NCBI GenBank assembly: GCA_964229355.1
Contig: CAXRDE010000011.1
Coordinates: forward strand, 1 to 64,000
Length of the DNA stretch: 64,000 bases
Source of the DNA: CAXRDE01 sp964229355
GTDB taxonomy: Bacteria > Cyanobacteriota > Sericytochromatia > UBA7694
Direction: 5' to 3'
Shown in pieces: positions 52,694-61,157 of the stretch (within the stretch, counting starts at the first letter, position 1; each line of letters opens with the position of its first letter). A program made the translations under genes and the position numbers. The notes under the pieces are model-generated. The model worked only from the letters and a program-made list of their open reading frames with translations. It had not been told where the DNA came from and did not search any database.

Positions 52694-53815
52694 GCCAGGG
52701 CTCCTTCTTCAGATTTGGCCAAACTTTGACGCAAATAGGCTTCAATAAAACTATCTAACTCACCATCCATCACATCAGAAATGTTAGCGGTTTCGTGTAA
52801 GGTACGGTGATCCTTCACCATTTTATAAGGGTGGAACACATAAGAGCGCATCTGACTGCCAAAATTGGCATCGTCATAGCCACCGCGAATATCGTCGAGT
52901 TTTTCGGCATGGGCAATACGTTCCCGCTCATAGAGCTTGGCCCGTAAGATTTTCATGGCGGTCTCTTTGTTCATGAGCTGTGAGCGCTCGTTTTGGCAAG
53001 ACACCACGATACCCGAGGGCAAGTGGGTAACGCGCACGGCGGTTTCCACCTTGTTAACGTTCTGTCCGCCTGCGCCACCGGCACGAAAGGTGTCAATTTT
53101 TAAATCGCCGGGCAAAATTTCCACTTCGATTTGATCGTCAATCACGGGCGTGACGTCTAAAGACACAAAAGAGGTTTGCCGCTTGCCGTTGGCATTAAAG
53201 GGGGAAATACGCACCAGACGATGGGTGCCTTTTTCGGCACTCAATAAACCATAGGCAAAAGGCCCGGTGACAATCAAGGTGGCACTTTTTAGGCCCGCTT
53301 CGTCACCATCGGACAGCGCCACGGTTTCTACTTTAAAATTGCGCTTCTCACACCAGCGGGTATACATGCGGTAGAGCATTTCAGCCCAATCCTGAGCGTC
53401 TGTGCCCCCCGCCCCGGCGGTCAGGGTTAAAATGGCGGGCGATTTATCGTAAGGGCCGCCGAGCATTTTTTCCACTTCCCAGGACTCAAGGGCTTTATCC
53501 ATGGACGTTAAGCCTTCCAGCAGATCCGGCAGCACCGAATCATCGCCTTCTTCCTGGGCCAATTCCAACATCATGGCGGTATCTTGTAAGGTGCGATCCC
53601 AGCTCTCGATTTTTTCAGCTTCGCTTTGCAGGGCATTCAGGTCTTGTGAGACCTGTGCCGCATGCTGGGCGTTATCCCAGAAGCCGGGCTGTTGGGTTTC
53701 GAGTTCAATACTTTCAATGCGGCGTTTTAAGTCAGCGAGGTCAAAGAGACCCCCTTGTTTTTTGATAACGCACGCTAAGCGCCTGAAGACGATCTTTTAA
53801 CTGTGAAAAATCCAT
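52690..53815 (-). CDS. prfB: Peptide chain release factor 2 with programmed +1 frameshift
   Basis: RF2 reads UGA and UAA stops. The gene begins at 53815 (MDFSQLKDRL), reaches an in-frame TGA at codon 25 (53743-53741) after AGGGGGTCTCTT, and continues in the +1 frame with DLADLKRRIES. The internal AGGGGG, the CTT slip codon and TGAC are the known prfB autoregulatory frameshift site. The product of about 374 residues has RF2 motif SPFNANGKRQTSF and GGQ in GAGGQNVNK. It is translated by slippage when RF2 is low. Confidence 0.97.
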
Positions 53816-53852
53816 GGGCACGATGTCCTTACACTGAAAGTTCTGAGCCCTA

Positions 53853-55058
53853 TTATAACGGACTCTTGGCAGAGAGGGGAACACAACCCCGATAGATCGC
53901 CGCCATCTGGGCAAAGCCCTGCCGCCATGCAAAATGCTGTTCGGCGTCCTGGCGGGCCTGGGTTCCCAGGCGGTGACGCAGCACCGGATCCTCAGCCAAA
54001 CGCTGCAACGCAGCCGCCAGGGCCACCGGATCTTCAGGGGCATACAGCAAGGCATTGTGCCCATGGCGCAACAGGGCCCGATTGACGGGCAAGTCAGAAG
54101 CAATAATGGCACAACCGCAGGCCATATACTCTAAAATTTTCAGGGGCATACAACCCTGGACACAATTGCGATCTGAACGATCCAGCGGAGCCAGCGCAAT
54201 GTCAGCCTGCTGCAAATAGCCCGGCACCTGAGCGTAGGCCACCGGCCCCACCAGGTCCACGCTGTGAGACACATGCAATTGAAAAGCCCGTGTCAGCAGG
54301 TCGCGTACCCAGTGGCGCTGGCCCTTGCCTACCAGCTTCAATTGAAAAGGCGTGGGCACCTGCGCCAGCGCTTCTAACAAATGCTCCAGGCCCTGCCAGG
54401 GGGCCAGTGTGCCCACATAAACCAATTGCAAGATCTCGGCGTTAGCAGAAGGGTGCGTGGCTGGCGCAAAATGTTCGGTATCCACGCCATTGGGCACCTG
54501 AAAACAGCGCGCTGCAGGCACCCCCTGTTGTGCCAGATAATCCAGATGCACCGTACTGGGCGCCAAAATCACATCTGCCCCCTGAAAAACCGCCGCCTGC
54601 TGTGCTTTGATTTTGGCCAGCAAAGCCGGGGCCAAGTCTTCAAAATGGTGTTCTAACTCGTACTCCGGCAAGCCGTGCAGCTCGTAGACCATACGAAAAG
54701 ACTGCGCGCTCTGGGCCCGCCAGCGCAACAGCGGATAAGCATCCCAAAGGGAGCGAAACTGCACTACATCGGGTTGAAAGTCAATACAGGCCGCCAACAC
54801 GGCCTCAGCGAAGGCCACCGTGCGCTCTAAAAACGACGCATGGGGTAAAATCAGACGGTGAATTTTCACCCCTTCAGGAGTGGTCTCCTGCGTCGGGTAT
54901 CCTGGTTCACCCAGGACCACCGCCATCACCTCAAGACAGGGATCAGCCAATTGGGCCAGGTGACGCCACATCTGTTGAATGCGCACACTGGCACCTTTGG
55001 GGGCTGGCACCACATCAAAGGCGGTGTACAGCACCCGCAGGGGGCACTCCTGACTCAC
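53853..55058 (-). CDS. Family 4 glycosyltransferase
   Basis: The 401-residue enzyme has a GT-B fold: N-terminal FDVVPAPKGASVRIQQMW, the inter-domain PNGVDTEHF, YVGTLAPWQGLEHLLEAL, and the nucleotide-sugar site CMPLKILEYMACGCAIIAS with E at the usual place. It builds an envelope glycan with the neighbouring genes. The GTG start overlaps the CvpA stop (GTGA). Confidence 0.88.
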   Translation of the reverse strand: MSQECPLRVLYTAFDVVPAPKGASVRIQQMWRHLAQLADPCLEVMAVVLGEPGYPTQETTPEGVKIHRLILPHASFLERTVAFAEAVLAACIDFQPDVVQFRSLWDAYPLLRWRAQSAQSFRMVYELHGLPEYELEHHFEDLAPALLAKIKAQQAAVFQGADVILAPSTVHLDYLAQQGVPAARCFQVPNGVDTEHFAPATHPSANAEILQLVYVGTLAPWQGLEHLLEALAQVPTPFQLKLVGKGQRHWVRDLLTRAFQLHVSHSVDLVGPVAYAQVPGYLQQADIALAPLDRSDRNCVQGCMPLKILEYMACGCAIIASDLPVNRALLRHGHNALLYAPEDPVALAAALQRLAEDPVLRHRLGTQARQDAEQHFAWRQGFAQMAAIYRGCVPLSAKSPL

Positions 55059-55651
55059 CGCTGAGCCTGGGGCTTTTTAGCCGGTTTTGCTGAAGGCTGG
55101 GCAGAAGGTTTAGCCGCCGGAGGCTGCATGTCTTTTTGCTCCTGCTGCTTGAGCCAATAGTTCAGAATCATGGGGCCTGCGGTCAAGCGCACAAATTCTA
55201 CACCGGGTTCAAGGAGGGGGATAAAGGCAGATTTTTCAAGGGTTTGTTGCACAGGCGGATAGGTCTGCAAAAAGGGCAGCGAACGAATGGCCGCCAGAGG
55301 CACCAGCACCAGGAGTGCCGAAATCACAAGGCCCAGGGCAAAGCCGCCCAGACGGTCCACAATGCGCAAGGGGGTTTTGGCCAGGATTTTACTCCACACC
55401 AGCCCGGCAAAAGAAATCGCCACATAGATCCCGCTCCAGGTGAGCGAGGTGCCCAGCGGAATCGCCAGATAGGGATTGAGCTGAAAAAAGTTGGCCACCA
55501 GATCAATCACCACCGGTTTGAGTACCGGGGTTAATAAAAAGGCGCACACCAGCGCCGCCAAATTGGTGAGCGAGCGCCACAGGCCCGAAAACAAGCCCGA
55601 CACGGTGTTATACAACACCAGAATCAAAATTCCCCAATCAATGGGATGCAT
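55055..55651 (-). CDS. CvpA family protein
   Basis: The 198-residue membrane protein has about four helices and the CvpA start (HPIDWGILILVLYNTVSG), followed by a Pro/Ala/Lys-rich tail (about 170-198). CvpA proteins are small inner-membrane proteins tied to colicin export and envelope stress. ATG 55651 is chosen with GAGG 6 bases upstream. It overlaps the preceding stop by 14 bases. Confidence 0.82.
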   Translation of the reverse strand: MHPIDWGILILVLYNTVSGLFSGLWRSLTNLAALVCAFLLTPVLKPVVIDLVANFFQLNPYLAIPLGTSLTWSGIYVAISFAGLVWSKILAKTPLRIVDRLGGFALGLVISALLVLVPLAAIRSLPFLQTYPPVQQTLEKSAFIPLLEPGVEFVRLTAGPMILNYWLKQQEQKDMQPPAAKPSAQPSAKPAKKPQAQR

Positions 55652-57863
55652 ACAAAGCCTCAATTCTATGGCAAGCCTTCACCACATCGTCCGCAATCTC
55701 AAAGAGACGGGGAGCCGCTGTTTTGAGTTGGGCCTGAATGCCCTGCTTAAAGTCAGGGTCCGTTGCCATCTTCACACACAATTCTACAAAATGCGCTTCG
55801 TTGCGGGCAGTACAATCGGAAATTTCAAGCCATTCATACGTGCCCGCCGTGGTACGGCTACGCATTAAACGCCCCGGTAAGGTCAGCAAAGGCACACCCA
55901 GCGCAAAACTCTGATAGGTCACATTGCCCGAAGCGAAATAAAAGGTATCTAAGACCGCATCGGCAGCCTGTAAGAGTCCAAAAAAGGCAGGGCGGGCCAA
56001 ATGGGGAATAAAACGCACCGCAGAAGCCGGTAAGCTGTGGCTTAAACGGGCCTGCAGCTGCTCACGCCAGGTATTGCCAGTGGCCGCAATAAAGCAGAAC
56101 ACCGCCTGGGGATCACGGGCGTAAATCTCCGCAAACACCGCATCCATTTTGGGATGCACTTTAAAGAGCGCCGAGGGAATCAGATACAGATGGTCTTCAG
56201 CACTCAAGCCGTGTGCTTCACGATCAAAGGCTTCTACCTCAGGCTGATGCACATAGGTGAAGGGCACATGGGGCAAGCGTACAAGCTCTTCGCTGTAATG
56301 GTCCTGGGCCTCGGGCACTTCAAGCACCTCAGGCGACAGAAAATAGTCAATTGTCGAAATACCCGTGGTCACCGGATGCCCATAAAACGCCGCCTGAACC
56401 GGTGCCAAACGCAGGTGAGCGAGAAAATAGCTTAGGGCCTCGGAGCCCACTTCGGGATAGAGCAAAATATCGGGGGCCACCTGCAGCACCTGATCAGCCA
56501 GCTCTGGCAGGGTTTGCTGTGGATTCAGAAAATGGAAGGCCCCCAGGGTTTGTAAATAGGCCGTAAAGTCATCGCGATGCAAAGGCCCCAGGGCAAAAAA
56601 ATGCAGTTCAATGTCGGGACGCTGAGCCCAGTGTTCGACCAGTCCCTGGTACACACCTGACAGGGAATGGTCAAACAAAAACGCACTCATGATGGCGATT
56701 TTGCGCGGCGCGTGAGGGGCAGCCTTTGGCAGCGGTTGCGGGGGTTGCTCCGGCAGATGTAAAAGCTGACGCCACAATTGGGAGGTCAGTTGCAACAGTT
56801 CTTTGTGGTGCAACCCCTGATACGCCAGCAAAAAAGCAGGGGCATCAATGGCCAGGCTTTGCACACTGCGGGGAAAATGCTGTTGGGCCACCTTCTCTAA
56901 AAAGTATTGCAGGGCCAGGGCATAGCGATCGCGCCACTGCAAGACACTTTCTACCGACGGGTAAATTTGGGGCAGGAGCAAACCCGCCTGCACCTCAATC
57001 AACCAGCGGTCAGGCCGCAGAGCCAGGGCCTCCTGATAATGATCCAGTGCCGATTGCATGGCCCCCAGGCGGTGGTAGCAATGGGCCAATTTGAGGTGAA
57101 TCTGAAAGCGTGTATCGAGATCACTGGCGTGGTGCAGAGCAAGGCGTAAAAAGCCTTCGGCAATGGCGTAGCTGTGCTGGTGTAAAAAGTCTTCGGCCAT
57201 CTGCAAAATGTCGTTGAGGTAGGTGGGTTTGAGGGTACAGGCCTGGGCCAATGCTTCTAAGGCCTGCTCAAAGGCGACGGGCTCTAACAGATGCGCCAAA
57301 GCCGCATGAAAGAGATAACGGGCACGGGTTTCATTGGCGGTGGTGGGAGTATGGGCCAGGGCCTGCGCAAAGGCCTGGCGGGCGGTGGCGGCATCCCGTT
57401 GAAAATAAGCGTGTAAACCGGCACTGTTGGCAAAACTGGCCTGTTCAGGGGCCAGCTGCAAGGCCTGAGCATAGGCATCTGAGGCCTGCTCAGGGCGTTC
57501 AAGCTGCTGCAAGAGCCGGCCCAGTTGATGCCAGCCTTCGGCCAGCGCGGGCTGAAATTGCAGGGCCTGCCGGTAATAATTGAGAGCGTGCTCCAGCTGG
57601 CCCGCCACATGAAACAAACAGCCCAACTCATAGTACAGCGGTGCGTGTTCAGGACAGTGATTCAAAGCCAGAGACAGGGTCTCTCTGGCCTGGTCTAAAT
57701 GCCCCAACTCCCGTTGAAAAGCCGCCAGTTGTAAGGGGTACTGCGGCTCCGTCGGGTGCTGGGCTACCGCCTCTTGCAGGGCCGAGAGGGCCAGGTGGGA
57801 TTTGCCTTGCTTAAACCATTGCAGGCTCTGGGTGTAAAGGGTGTGGGCATCTGGTGTAGTCAT
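55638..57863 (-). CDS. TPR protein with O-GlcNAc transferase-like domain
   Basis: The 741-residue protein has TPR repeats (about 1-300; e.g. PLYYELGCLFHVAGQLEHAL) and a C-terminal GT41/SPINDLY-like domain with IAIMSAFLFDHSL, ILLYPEVGSEALSYFLAHLRLAPVQ, GHPVTTGISTIDYF, and GVPLLTLPGRLMRSRTTAG. Such enzymes glycosylate proteins or glycans; the target here is unknown. A TATACT box ends 7 bases before the ATG, with no ribosome site, so it may be leaderless. It heads the nine-gene operon. Confidence 0.85.
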   Translation of the reverse strand: MTTPDAHTLYTQSLQWFKQGKSHLALSALQEAVAQHPTEPQYPLQLAAFQRELGHLDQARETLSLALNHCPEHAPLYYELGCLFHVAGQLEHALNYYRQALQFQPALAEGWHQLGRLLQQLERPEQASDAYAQALQLAPEQASFANSAGLHAYFQRDAATARQAFAQALAHTPTTANETRARYLFHAALAHLLEPVAFEQALEALAQACTLKPTYLNDILQMAEDFLHQHSYAIAEGFLRLALHHASDLDTRFQIHLKLAHCYHRLGAMQSALDHYQEALALRPDRWLIEVQAGLLLPQIYPSVESVLQWRDRYALALQYFLEKVAQQHFPRSVQSLAIDAPAFLLAYQGLHHKELLQLTSQLWRQLLHLPEQPPQPLPKAAPHAPRKIAIMSAFLFDHSLSGVYQGLVEHWAQRPDIELHFFALGPLHRDDFTAYLQTLGAFHFLNPQQTLPELADQVLQVAPDILLYPEVGSEALSYFLAHLRLAPVQAAFYGHPVTTGISTIDYFLSPEVLEVPEAQDHYSEELVRLPHVPFTYVHQPEVEAFDREAHGLSAEDHLYLIPSALFKVHPKMDAVFAEIYARDPQAVFCFIAATGNTWREQLQARLSHSLPASAVRFIPHLARPAFFGLLQAADAVLDTFYFASGNVTYQSFALGVPLLTLPGRLMRSRTTAGTYEWLEISDCTARNEAHFVELCVKMATDPDFKQGIQAQLKTAAPRLFEIADDVVKACHRIEALYASH

Positions 57864-57973
57864 GGGGTTCAGTATAAAACAAAATGCCCTGAGGTGCAGA
57901 CCTTCTTATCGATTGAGCCGTAACCTTTCAAAGGTTAAACAAGAATTTAAACCCCCTCATTGCCACCCCCACC

Positions 57974-58003
57974 TTGATTTGTTATTATACAAAAGAATAC
58001 AAT
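57974..58003 (+). promoter_or_regulatory. Promoter of the GFA-family gene
   Basis: TTGATT (57974-57979) and TACAAT (57998-58003) are separated by 18 bases; the second matches five of six. An AAGGAAG site follows, with the ATG at 58027. Confidence 0.5.
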
Positions 58004-58026
58004 TAATGCTTCAAGGAAGTCTCACC

Positions 58027-58446
58027 ATGTCAAATGCCACCCCCCCCTATACCGGCCAGTGCCTCTGTGGACAGGTCAAAGTCAGCGCCCAACAGTTGGA
58101 TCACCATGTGGGAGCCTGTCATTGCAGCACCTGCCGTAAATGGACCGGCGGCATTATTCTGAGCGTAGACTGTGGCAGCGAGGTGCAGTTTGAAGGCGAA
58201 GACGCCATTCAATGCTTTGATTCCTCTGCCTGGGCAGAACGCGGGTTTTGTAAGCACTGCGGCACCCACCTGTTTTATCGCCTGAAAGCAAACCAACGGC
58301 ACATTATGTCCGTGGATCTTTTTGATCAGTTGGACCCCAACGCCCTGGTGCTGGACCACGAAATCTTTGTGGAGCAAAAGCCTACGTATTACGATTTCGC
58401 CAACCCCACCCACAAGAAAACCGGCGCTGAGGTCTTTGCTGAATAA
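58027..58446 (+). CDS. GFA (glutathione-dependent formaldehyde-activating) family protein
   Basis: The 139-residue protein has the GFA zinc-binding pattern: CLCGQVKV, HCSTCRKWTGG and GFCKHCGTHLFYR. The name is historical, as many members do not act on formaldehyde. The open frame begins at 57841, but the ATG at 58027 with AAGGAAG is where the family begins. It is 42 bases before pgm. Confidence 0.88.
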   Translation: MSNATPPYTGQCLCGQVKVSAQQLDHHVGACHCSTCRKWTGGIILSVDCGSEVQFEGEDAIQCFDSSAWAERGFCKHCGTHLFYRLKANQRHIMSVDLFDQLDPNALVLDHEIFVEQKPTYYDFANPTHKKTGAEVFAE

Positions 58447-58488
58447 GTTACAATGGTCAGGAAAACACCCTTCAAGGAGAAAGCTTCC

Positions 58489-60135
58489 ATGTCCATTAGC
58501 CCACTTGCCCGTCAGCTTGCCGAAAACGTCCCCGAGATCTGGGTTAACCTGCCCCGTCTGGTGTCTGCGTACTACACCCACCAGCCTGACCCCAGCGATC
58601 CCTTGCAACGGGTGGCCTTTGGCACCTCGGGTCACCGGGGTTCAGCCCTGCACAATAGCTTCAACGAAGCCCATATTTTGGCCACCACCCAGGCCATTTG
58701 CGAATACCGCAAAGCCCAGGGCATTTCAGGCCCCCTGTTTTTGGGCATGGATACCCACGCCCTGTCGGAGCCGGCTTTTGCCAGTGCTTTAGAGGTGCTG
58801 GCCGCCAACGGGGTCGAAGTCATGCTCGCAGGTGCCGAAAAATACACCCCCACCCCGGCCATTTCTCACGCTATTTTGACGTATAACCAGGGCCGCCAAA
58901 CCGGCCTGGCCGACGGCATTGTCATTACCCCTTCCCACAATCCCCCTGAAGATGGCGGTTTCAAATACAATCCCCCCAACGGTGGGCCTGCCGATGTTCA
59001 CATCACCCGTTGGGTCGAAAACCGTGCCAATGAACTGCTGGGCCAAAACCTGTCGGGCATTCAGCGCATGGCCTTTGAAAAAGCCCTGCGCGCAGGCACC
59101 ACCCACCGCCACGATTACCTGAAACACTATGTGGCTGATCTGGCCCAGGTCATCGATATGCAGCTGTTACGGGACAGTGGCATTCATGTGGGCGTGCACC
59201 CACTCGGTGGCGCAGGGGTTCACTATTGGGGAGCCATTGCCGAACATTACCACCTCAACCTGACCGTGCTCTCCACCGTGGTGGATCCCAGTTTTCGGTT
59301 TATGAGCATTGACTGGGATGGACGTATCCGCATGGATCCCTCGTCACCTTACGCCATGCACCGCCTCATTGATCTCAAAGACCAGTACGACATTGCCTTT
59401 GCCTGCGACACCGACCATGACCGTCACGGCATTGTGGCGCCGAGTGTGGGCCTCATGCAGCCCAACCATTACCTGAGCGTGGCCATTGATTACCTCTTCC
59501 GCCACCGCAGCGACTGGCCCGAAACGGCCGCCGTGGGCAAAACCCTCGTGAGTTCATCGATGATTGATCGCGTCGCCGCGCAGCTGGGGCGTCCCTTGTA
59601 CGAAGTGCCCGTGGGCTTTAAATACTTTGTCGATGGCCTGTTAACCGGCGCCTTAGGGTTTGGGGGCGAAGAAAGTGCCGGTGCTTCCTTTTTGCGCCAT
59701 AACGGTCAGGTGTGGAGCACCGATAAAGACGGCCTGATTCCCGCCCTGCTCTCGGCAGAAATGACGGCCCGAGAAGGCAAGGATCCGGGGCAATTGTATC
59801 AGGCACTTACCCAGAAATTGGGCGAGCCTGTGGCGCAGCGCAAAGAAGCCCCGGCCACCCCCGAGCAAAAAAGCCGTTTAAAGGGGCTGTCACCCGAGCA
59901 AGTGAGTTCCACAGAACTGGCCGGTGAGATCATCACCCAAAAGCTGACCCGAGCCCCCGGTAACGACGAAGCCATTGGTGGACTCAAGGTCACCACCCAA
60001 AACGGTTGGTTTGCCGCCCGTCCTTCGGGCACCGAAGACATTTACAAGATCTATGCCGAAAGCTTTGTGGGCAACGATCACCTGGAGCGAATTCTGGAAG
60101 AAGCCCAGGTGATTGTCTCTAAAGCCCTGGCCTAA
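58489..60135 (+). CDS. pgm: Phosphoglucomutase (alpha-D-glucose specific)
   Basis: The 548-residue enzyme interconverts glucose-6-phosphate and glucose-1-phosphate. It has phospho-serine S149 in TPSHNPPED, FGTSGHRGS near residue 44 and CDTDHDRHG in the metal loop, close to E. coli Pgm in length. The ATG has AAGGAG 9 bases upstream. It supplies glucose-1-phosphate for glycogen and CDP-glucose. Two bases separate it from the Gfo/Idh gene. Confidence 0.96.
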   Translation: MSISPLARQLAENVPEIWVNLPRLVSAYYTHQPDPSDPLQRVAFGTSGHRGSALHNSFNEAHILATTQAICEYRKAQGISGPLFLGMDTHALSEPAFASALEVLAANGVEVMLAGAEKYTPTPAISHAILTYNQGRQTGLADGIVITPSHNPPEDGGFKYNPPNGGPADVHITRWVENRANELLGQNLSGIQRMAFEKALRAGTTHRHDYLKHYVADLAQVIDMQLLRDSGIHVGVHPLGGAGVHYWGAIAEHYHLNLTVLSTVVDPSFRFMSIDWDGRIRMDPSSPYAMHRLIDLKDQYDIAFACDTDHDRHGIVAPSVGLMQPNHYLSVAIDYLFRHRSDWPETAAVGKTLVSSSMIDRVAAQLGRPLYEVPVGFKYFVDGLLTGALGFGGEESAGASFLRHNGQVWSTDKDGLIPALLSAEMTAREGKDPGQLYQALTQKLGEPVAQRKEAPATPEQKSRLKGLSPEQVSSTELAGEIITQKLTRAPGNDEAIGGLKVTTQNGWFAARPSGTEDIYKIYAESFVGNDHLERILEEAQVIVSKALA

Positions 60136-60137
60136 TC

Positions 60138-61157
60138 ATGACGTTAACCCCCACCCGCTTTGCTTTACTGGGCTTTGGTCACTGGGGCCCCAATTATGCC
60201 CGTTTGATGCATCAGCACACAGACGCAAAGCTGGTGGCCTGCATTGACCCGAGCCCCGAGCGACAAGCAGCGGCGCAACGGGCGTACCCTGGGGTGGGGG
60301 TGTACCCAGACTTTGCAACAGCACTGGCCCACGAAAGCATCGATGCCGTGGTCATTGCCACGCCCACCCACACCCATGTTCCACTGGTGGAAGCGGCGTT
60401 GGCTGCGGGTTGTCATGTGCTCTGTGAAAAACCGCTGAGTTTAAGTGCAACGCAGTGTCTGGCGCTGCAACATCAGGCAAAACAGCAGCAAAAGGCCTTA
60501 ATGGTGGATCATACCTTTTTGTTTCATGGGGGTCTTCGCGCCCTCAAAGGGCAGCTTCAGGAGCTGGGGCAATTGTATTACCTCACCAGCACCCGCACCA
60601 ATCTGGGACCCATTCGCCAGGATGTGGGGGCACTGGCAGATCTGGCCACCCATGACATTGCGATCTTTAACTGGCTGCTCAACGACCTGCCGCAGCAGGT
60701 GTCGGCCAGCGGGCATCGCTTTTTGCCCCATGATCTTGAAGACGTGGTGTTTGCCAGCCTGTGGTATCCCAACGGTGTGGTGGCTCACCTGCATTCCAGC
60801 TGGTTAAACCCGGTCAAGGTGCGGCAAATGACCGTGGTGGGCAGTCAAAAAATGCTCACCTGGGACGATATGCATCCCCAGGAACCCCTGCGCATTTATG
60901 AGGCCACCGTGGCACCAGAGCCCTATTACGCAGACTTTGGGCAATTCAAGCTCTTGCCCCAGCGCGGCGCCGTGCACATGCCCGCCCTGGTACAACATGA
61001 GCCGCTGGCAGAGGTCTTCAACACCTTCTTAGGGGCGATACATCAGAGCTCAGAAACAGGATCCGATGGTCACTTTGCGGCAGGCGTGGCACGGGTCTTA
61101 AGCGCCCTGCAGCAGTCGATGAAGCAGCAGGGCGCACCGGTCACTGTCGCGGTCTAA
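60138..61157 (+). CDS. Gfo/Idh/MocA-family oxidoreductase
   Basis: The 339-residue protein has the Rossmann motif LGFGHWGPNYA and the family motif CEKPLS with catalytic Lys near residue 100. The second domain has the usual DLATHDIAIFNWLL segment with a conserved Asp/His. Relatives oxidise sugars or sugar nucleotides. Its tail-to-tail overlap with gshA is 4 bases. It may act on the same sugar-nucleotide pool as Pgm. Confidence 0.88.
   Translation: MTLTPTRFALLGFGHWGPNYARLMHQHTDAKLVACIDPSPERQAAAQRAYPGVGVYPDFATALAHESIDAVVIATPTHTHVPLVEAALAAGCHVLCEKPLSLSATQCLALQHQAKQQQKALMVDHTFLFHGGLRALKGQLQELGQLYYLTSTRTNLGPIRQDVGALADLATHDIAIFNWLLNDLPQQVSASGHRFLPHDLEDVVFASLWYPNGVVAHLHSSWLNPVKVRQMTVVGSQKMLTWDDMHPQEPLRIYEATVAPEPYYADFGQFKLLPQRGAVHMPALVQHEPLAEVFNTFLGAIHQSSETGSDGHFAAGVARVLSALQQSMKQQGAPVTVAV

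Noticed and set aside
52690..53815. prfB as a frameshifted pseudogene
   Set aside because: The frame change falls precisely at the known programmed site, and the remaining protein keeps all RF2 motifs.
53741..54112. Separate small gene before prfB
   Set aside because: Only its last 24 codons are real, being the zero-frame start of prfB. The rest is antisense-frame noise from the GT4 gene.
56726..57583. Several frames opposite the TPR/OGT gene
   Set aside because: They are GC-rich shadows of one long gene with clear domain motifs.
57841..58026. Upstream extension of the GFA gene
   Set aside because: The extension has no conserved look, crosses the promoter region, and the ATG at 58027 has a strong ribosome site.
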